DNA from: Saprospiraceae bacterium
GTDB taxonomy: Bacteria > Bacteroidota > Bacteroidia > Chitinophagales > Saprospiraceae
Length of the DNA stretch: 64,000 nt
Direction: 5' to 3'
Assembly: GCA_027488935.1 (NCBI GenBank)
Contig: JAIYAP010000059.1
Location: forward strand, 62,001-126,000
Below are positions 62,490 to 64,000 of this stretch, piece by piece. Below the pieces are notes generated by a model. The model was not told where the DNA came from and made no database searches. It worked only from the letters and a program-made list of their open reading frames with translations. Positions within the stretch are counted from its first letter, which is position 1. Each line of letters begins with the position of its first letter. A program made the translations under genes and the position numbers.

Positions 62490-63761
62490 ATGATTAAAAT
62501 GATATGCCTTATCCTCGGCGGCGGCGCAGGATCCCGCTTACACCCACTGACTGAAAAACGCTCCAAACCGGCCGTTCCAATTGGTGGTAAATACCGTTTG
62601 ATCGATATTCCGATCTCCAATTGTATTCATTCAGGCGTAAAGCGCATGTTTGTATTAACCCAATACAACTCTGCTTCCCTCAATGCACACATTAAAAACT
62701 CCTATAATTTTGATATTTTCACCCGCGGTTTTGTCGATATCTTAGCAGCCGAACAAACCCCCGGTAACAAAGACTGGTTTCAGGGTACCGCTGATGCAGT
62801 GCGCCAAAGCCGGAAACACTACGAACGCCAGGATTTTGATTTGCTTCTGATTCTGTCAGGCGACCAATTATATCAAATGGATTTTGAGGCCATGGCCCAA
62901 CACCATATTGAGAAAAATGCCGATATTACCATCGCCTGCCTGCCTGTTGACGAACGCGATGCAACCGGTTTCGGTATTATGAAAGTAGACAGTGATAGCT
63001 ATATCCCGCGCTTCATTGAAAAACCGGATACCGATGAACTACCCAATTGGGTGAGCGAGGTAAGTCCCACCAATAAAAAACAGGGGAAAAACTACCTGGC
63101 ATCTATGGGTATTTACATCTTTAACCGCAAGGCGCTCAACGACTTGTTTGATGAACATCCCGATTCTACCGATTTTGGTAAAGAAATCATTCCCGCAGCA
63201 ATTGAATCAGGCCGCAAAGTGGTTGCCTACCAATATGAAGGCTACTGGACAGATATTGGTACCATTCGCTCCTTCTTTGAAGCCAATATTGAGCTGACCG
63301 ATCATATCCCGGCTTTTAATTTGTTCGATAGCACCCACCCGATTTATACCCGCGGCCGAATGTTGCCACCCGCCAAGTTTTACGGCGGTACCCAACTAAA
63401 CCGCGCCTTGATTGCAGAAGGTTCGATCATCCACGCACGCCTCATTGATGGCTCTATTGTGGGTATTCGTTCGCGTTTGGGCGAAAATACCGTCATCAAA
63501 GACTCAATTGTCATGGGCAACGATTACTACCAAACCCTCGAACAAATCGCATCTGAAGAAAACAGCATCCCAATGGGTGTGGGTCATTATTGCCACATCG
63601 AGCATGCTATTTTGGATAAAGATTGCCGTATTGGCAACAATGTCGTCATCAAAGGCGGCGACCATTTGCCCGATACCGAAACCGCCGAATACAGCATCCG
63701 CGATGGCGTAATCGTGGTCAAAAAAGGCGCCGTGATCGAAGAAGGTACCCGTATTATGTAG
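62490..63761 (+). CDS. glgC: Glucose-1-phosphate adenylyltransferase
   Basis: 423 residues. It makes ADP-glucose from ATP and glucose 1-phosphate, the regulated step of glycogen synthesis. The N-terminus CLILGGGAGSRLHPLTEKRSKPAVPIGGKYRLIDIPISNC is the GlgC nucleotidyltransferase signature; GTADAVRQ, LSGDQLYQMDF, RFIEKPD and YEGYWTDIGTIRSFFEANIEL complete the active site. The C-terminal half is a left-handed beta-helix (GSIIHARLIDGSIVGIRSRLG, DKDCRIGNNVVIKGG). It follows glgA with 63 bp between. A new promoter box begins 12 bp after the stop. Confidence 0.97.
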   Translation: MIKMICLILGGGAGSRLHPLTEKRSKPAVPIGGKYRLIDIPISNCIHSGVKRMFVLTQYNSASLNAHIKNSYNFDIFTRGFVDILAAEQTPGNKDWFQGTADAVRQSRKHYERQDFDLLLILSGDQLYQMDFEAMAQHHIEKNADITIACLPVDERDATGFGIMKVDSDSYIPRFIEKPDTDELPNWVSEVSPTNKKQGKNYLASMGIYIFNRKALNDLFDEHPDSTDFGKEIIPAAIESGRKVVAYQYEGYWTDIGTIRSFFEANIELTDHIPAFNLFDSTHPIYTRGRMLPPAKFYGGTQLNRALIAEGSIIHARLIDGSIVGIRSRLGENTVIKDSIVMGNDYYQTLEQIASEENSIPMGVGHYCHIEHAILDKDCRIGNNVVIKGGDHLPDTETAEYSIRDGVIVVKKGAVIEEGTRIM

Positions 63762-63772
63762 GCCCAATGCAG

Positions 63773-63780
63773 TACCTTTG
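63773..63780 (+). promoter_or_regulatory. Possible -7 box (TACCTTTG) upstream of the homogentisate dioxygenase gene
   Basis: Exact TAnnTTTG, 24 bp before the ATG at 63805. No convincing -33 box is seen. Confidence 0.45.
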
Positions 63781-63804
63781 CCGCGCCTAACTAAATTTTT
63801 TATT

Positions 63805-64000
63805 ATGCATTATTATACGCTCGGAAGCATTCCGCCCAAACGCCATACCCAATTTCGAAAACCCGACGGCACGCTGTACAGCGAGGAACTCTTTAGTACA
63901 GAAGGCTTTAGCAACCTGTATTCGCTGCTGTATCACTGCAACGCCCCTACCCAAATTGTTCAGGTAGGCGATCCGTACAGCATTGCGCCTAAAACGGTGC
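63805..64000 (+). CDS. hmgA: Homogentisate 1,2-dioxygenase, N-terminal part only
   Basis: 65 residues up to the window edge. It starts MHYYTLGSIPPKRHTQFRKP and continues with GTLYSEELFSTEGFSNLYSL and LYHCNAPTQI, matching the beginning of homogentisate 1,2-dioxygenases. This iron enzyme opens the ring of homogentisate in tyrosine and phenylalanine breakdown. The catalytic His and Glu residues lie outside the window, so activity cannot be judged. It has its own promoter box and is unlikely to be part of the glgAC unit. Confidence 0.85.
   Translation, partial: MHYYTLGSIPPKRHTQFRKPDGTLYSEELFSTEGFSNLYSLLYHCNAPTQIVQVGDPYSIAPKTV

Overview
This window comes from a chromosome of a member of the Bacteroidota, most likely near the Saprospiria (inferred; no marker gene is present). 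Signs are a PorP/SprF gene next to OmpA-like genes, type IX secretion (T9SS) C-terminal sorting domains on four proteins, TonB receptors with carboxypeptidase-regulatory N-termini, a DUF1800/DUF1501 pair, and repeated upstream boxes of the form TAnnTTTG, the Bacteroidota -7 promoter element. No tRNA, rRNA, CRISPR array, insertion sequence or phage gene was seen.

Layout. 0-4.3 kb (minus strand): PorP/SprF-like protein, PorE-like OmpA protein, DUF1573 domain, then a coiled-coil OmpA lipoprotein cut by the window edge. 4.5-9.5 kb (minus): GT9 glycosyltransferase, K+ channel with RCK domains, secreted GH13 amylase, an unknown protein, and a beta-phosphoglucomutase-like HAD protein. 9.6-13.2 kb: full-length cobalamin-dependent MetH. 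13.2-21.7 kb: unknown secreted protein, large BNR/sortilin-like propeller protein, DUF457-type membrane protein, amidase, DinB-like protein and prolyl oligopeptidase. 21.8-26.1 kb: three unknown genes plus a MOSC protein in one run, converging on ribA. 26.9-34.2 kb: small membrane protein, lipoprotein plus TonB-type barrel, twin hairpins, DUF1800-DUF1501. 34.3-38.8 kb: YpdA-like reductase, a small c-type cytochrome, and a 1014-residue protein with an N-terminal TIR-like domain. 38.9-56.9 kb: surface-protein region with two giant repeat proteins carrying T9SS type B tails, an Oar-like TonB receptor, a lamin-tail protein with a type A tail and a propeller protein. 57-60.4 kb: photolyase, NYN-cold-shock fusion, sugar isomerase-like protein. 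60.7-64 kb: glgA, glgC and the start of a homogentisate dioxygenase gene.

How the parts may work together. The PorP/OmpA genes and the sorting-domain proteins belong to T9SS-dependent surface display. glgA and glgC make glycogen, while the GH13 enzyme and HAD protein probably handle alpha-glucans or their sugars. Many convergent pairs overlap by a few bases at their stop codons, so the genome is compact.

The strongest candidates for new biology are: the TIR-like protein with about five degenerate C-terminal modules; a heptanucleotide repeat tract that replaces the start of the GT9 gene and could switch its frame; a homopolymer frameshift joining the OmpA and DUF1573 frames; a HAD protein whose nucleophile Asp is Asn; and a pair of near-identical hairpins at 30.6-30.8 kb. 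All calls come from reading the sequence; no database search was run.
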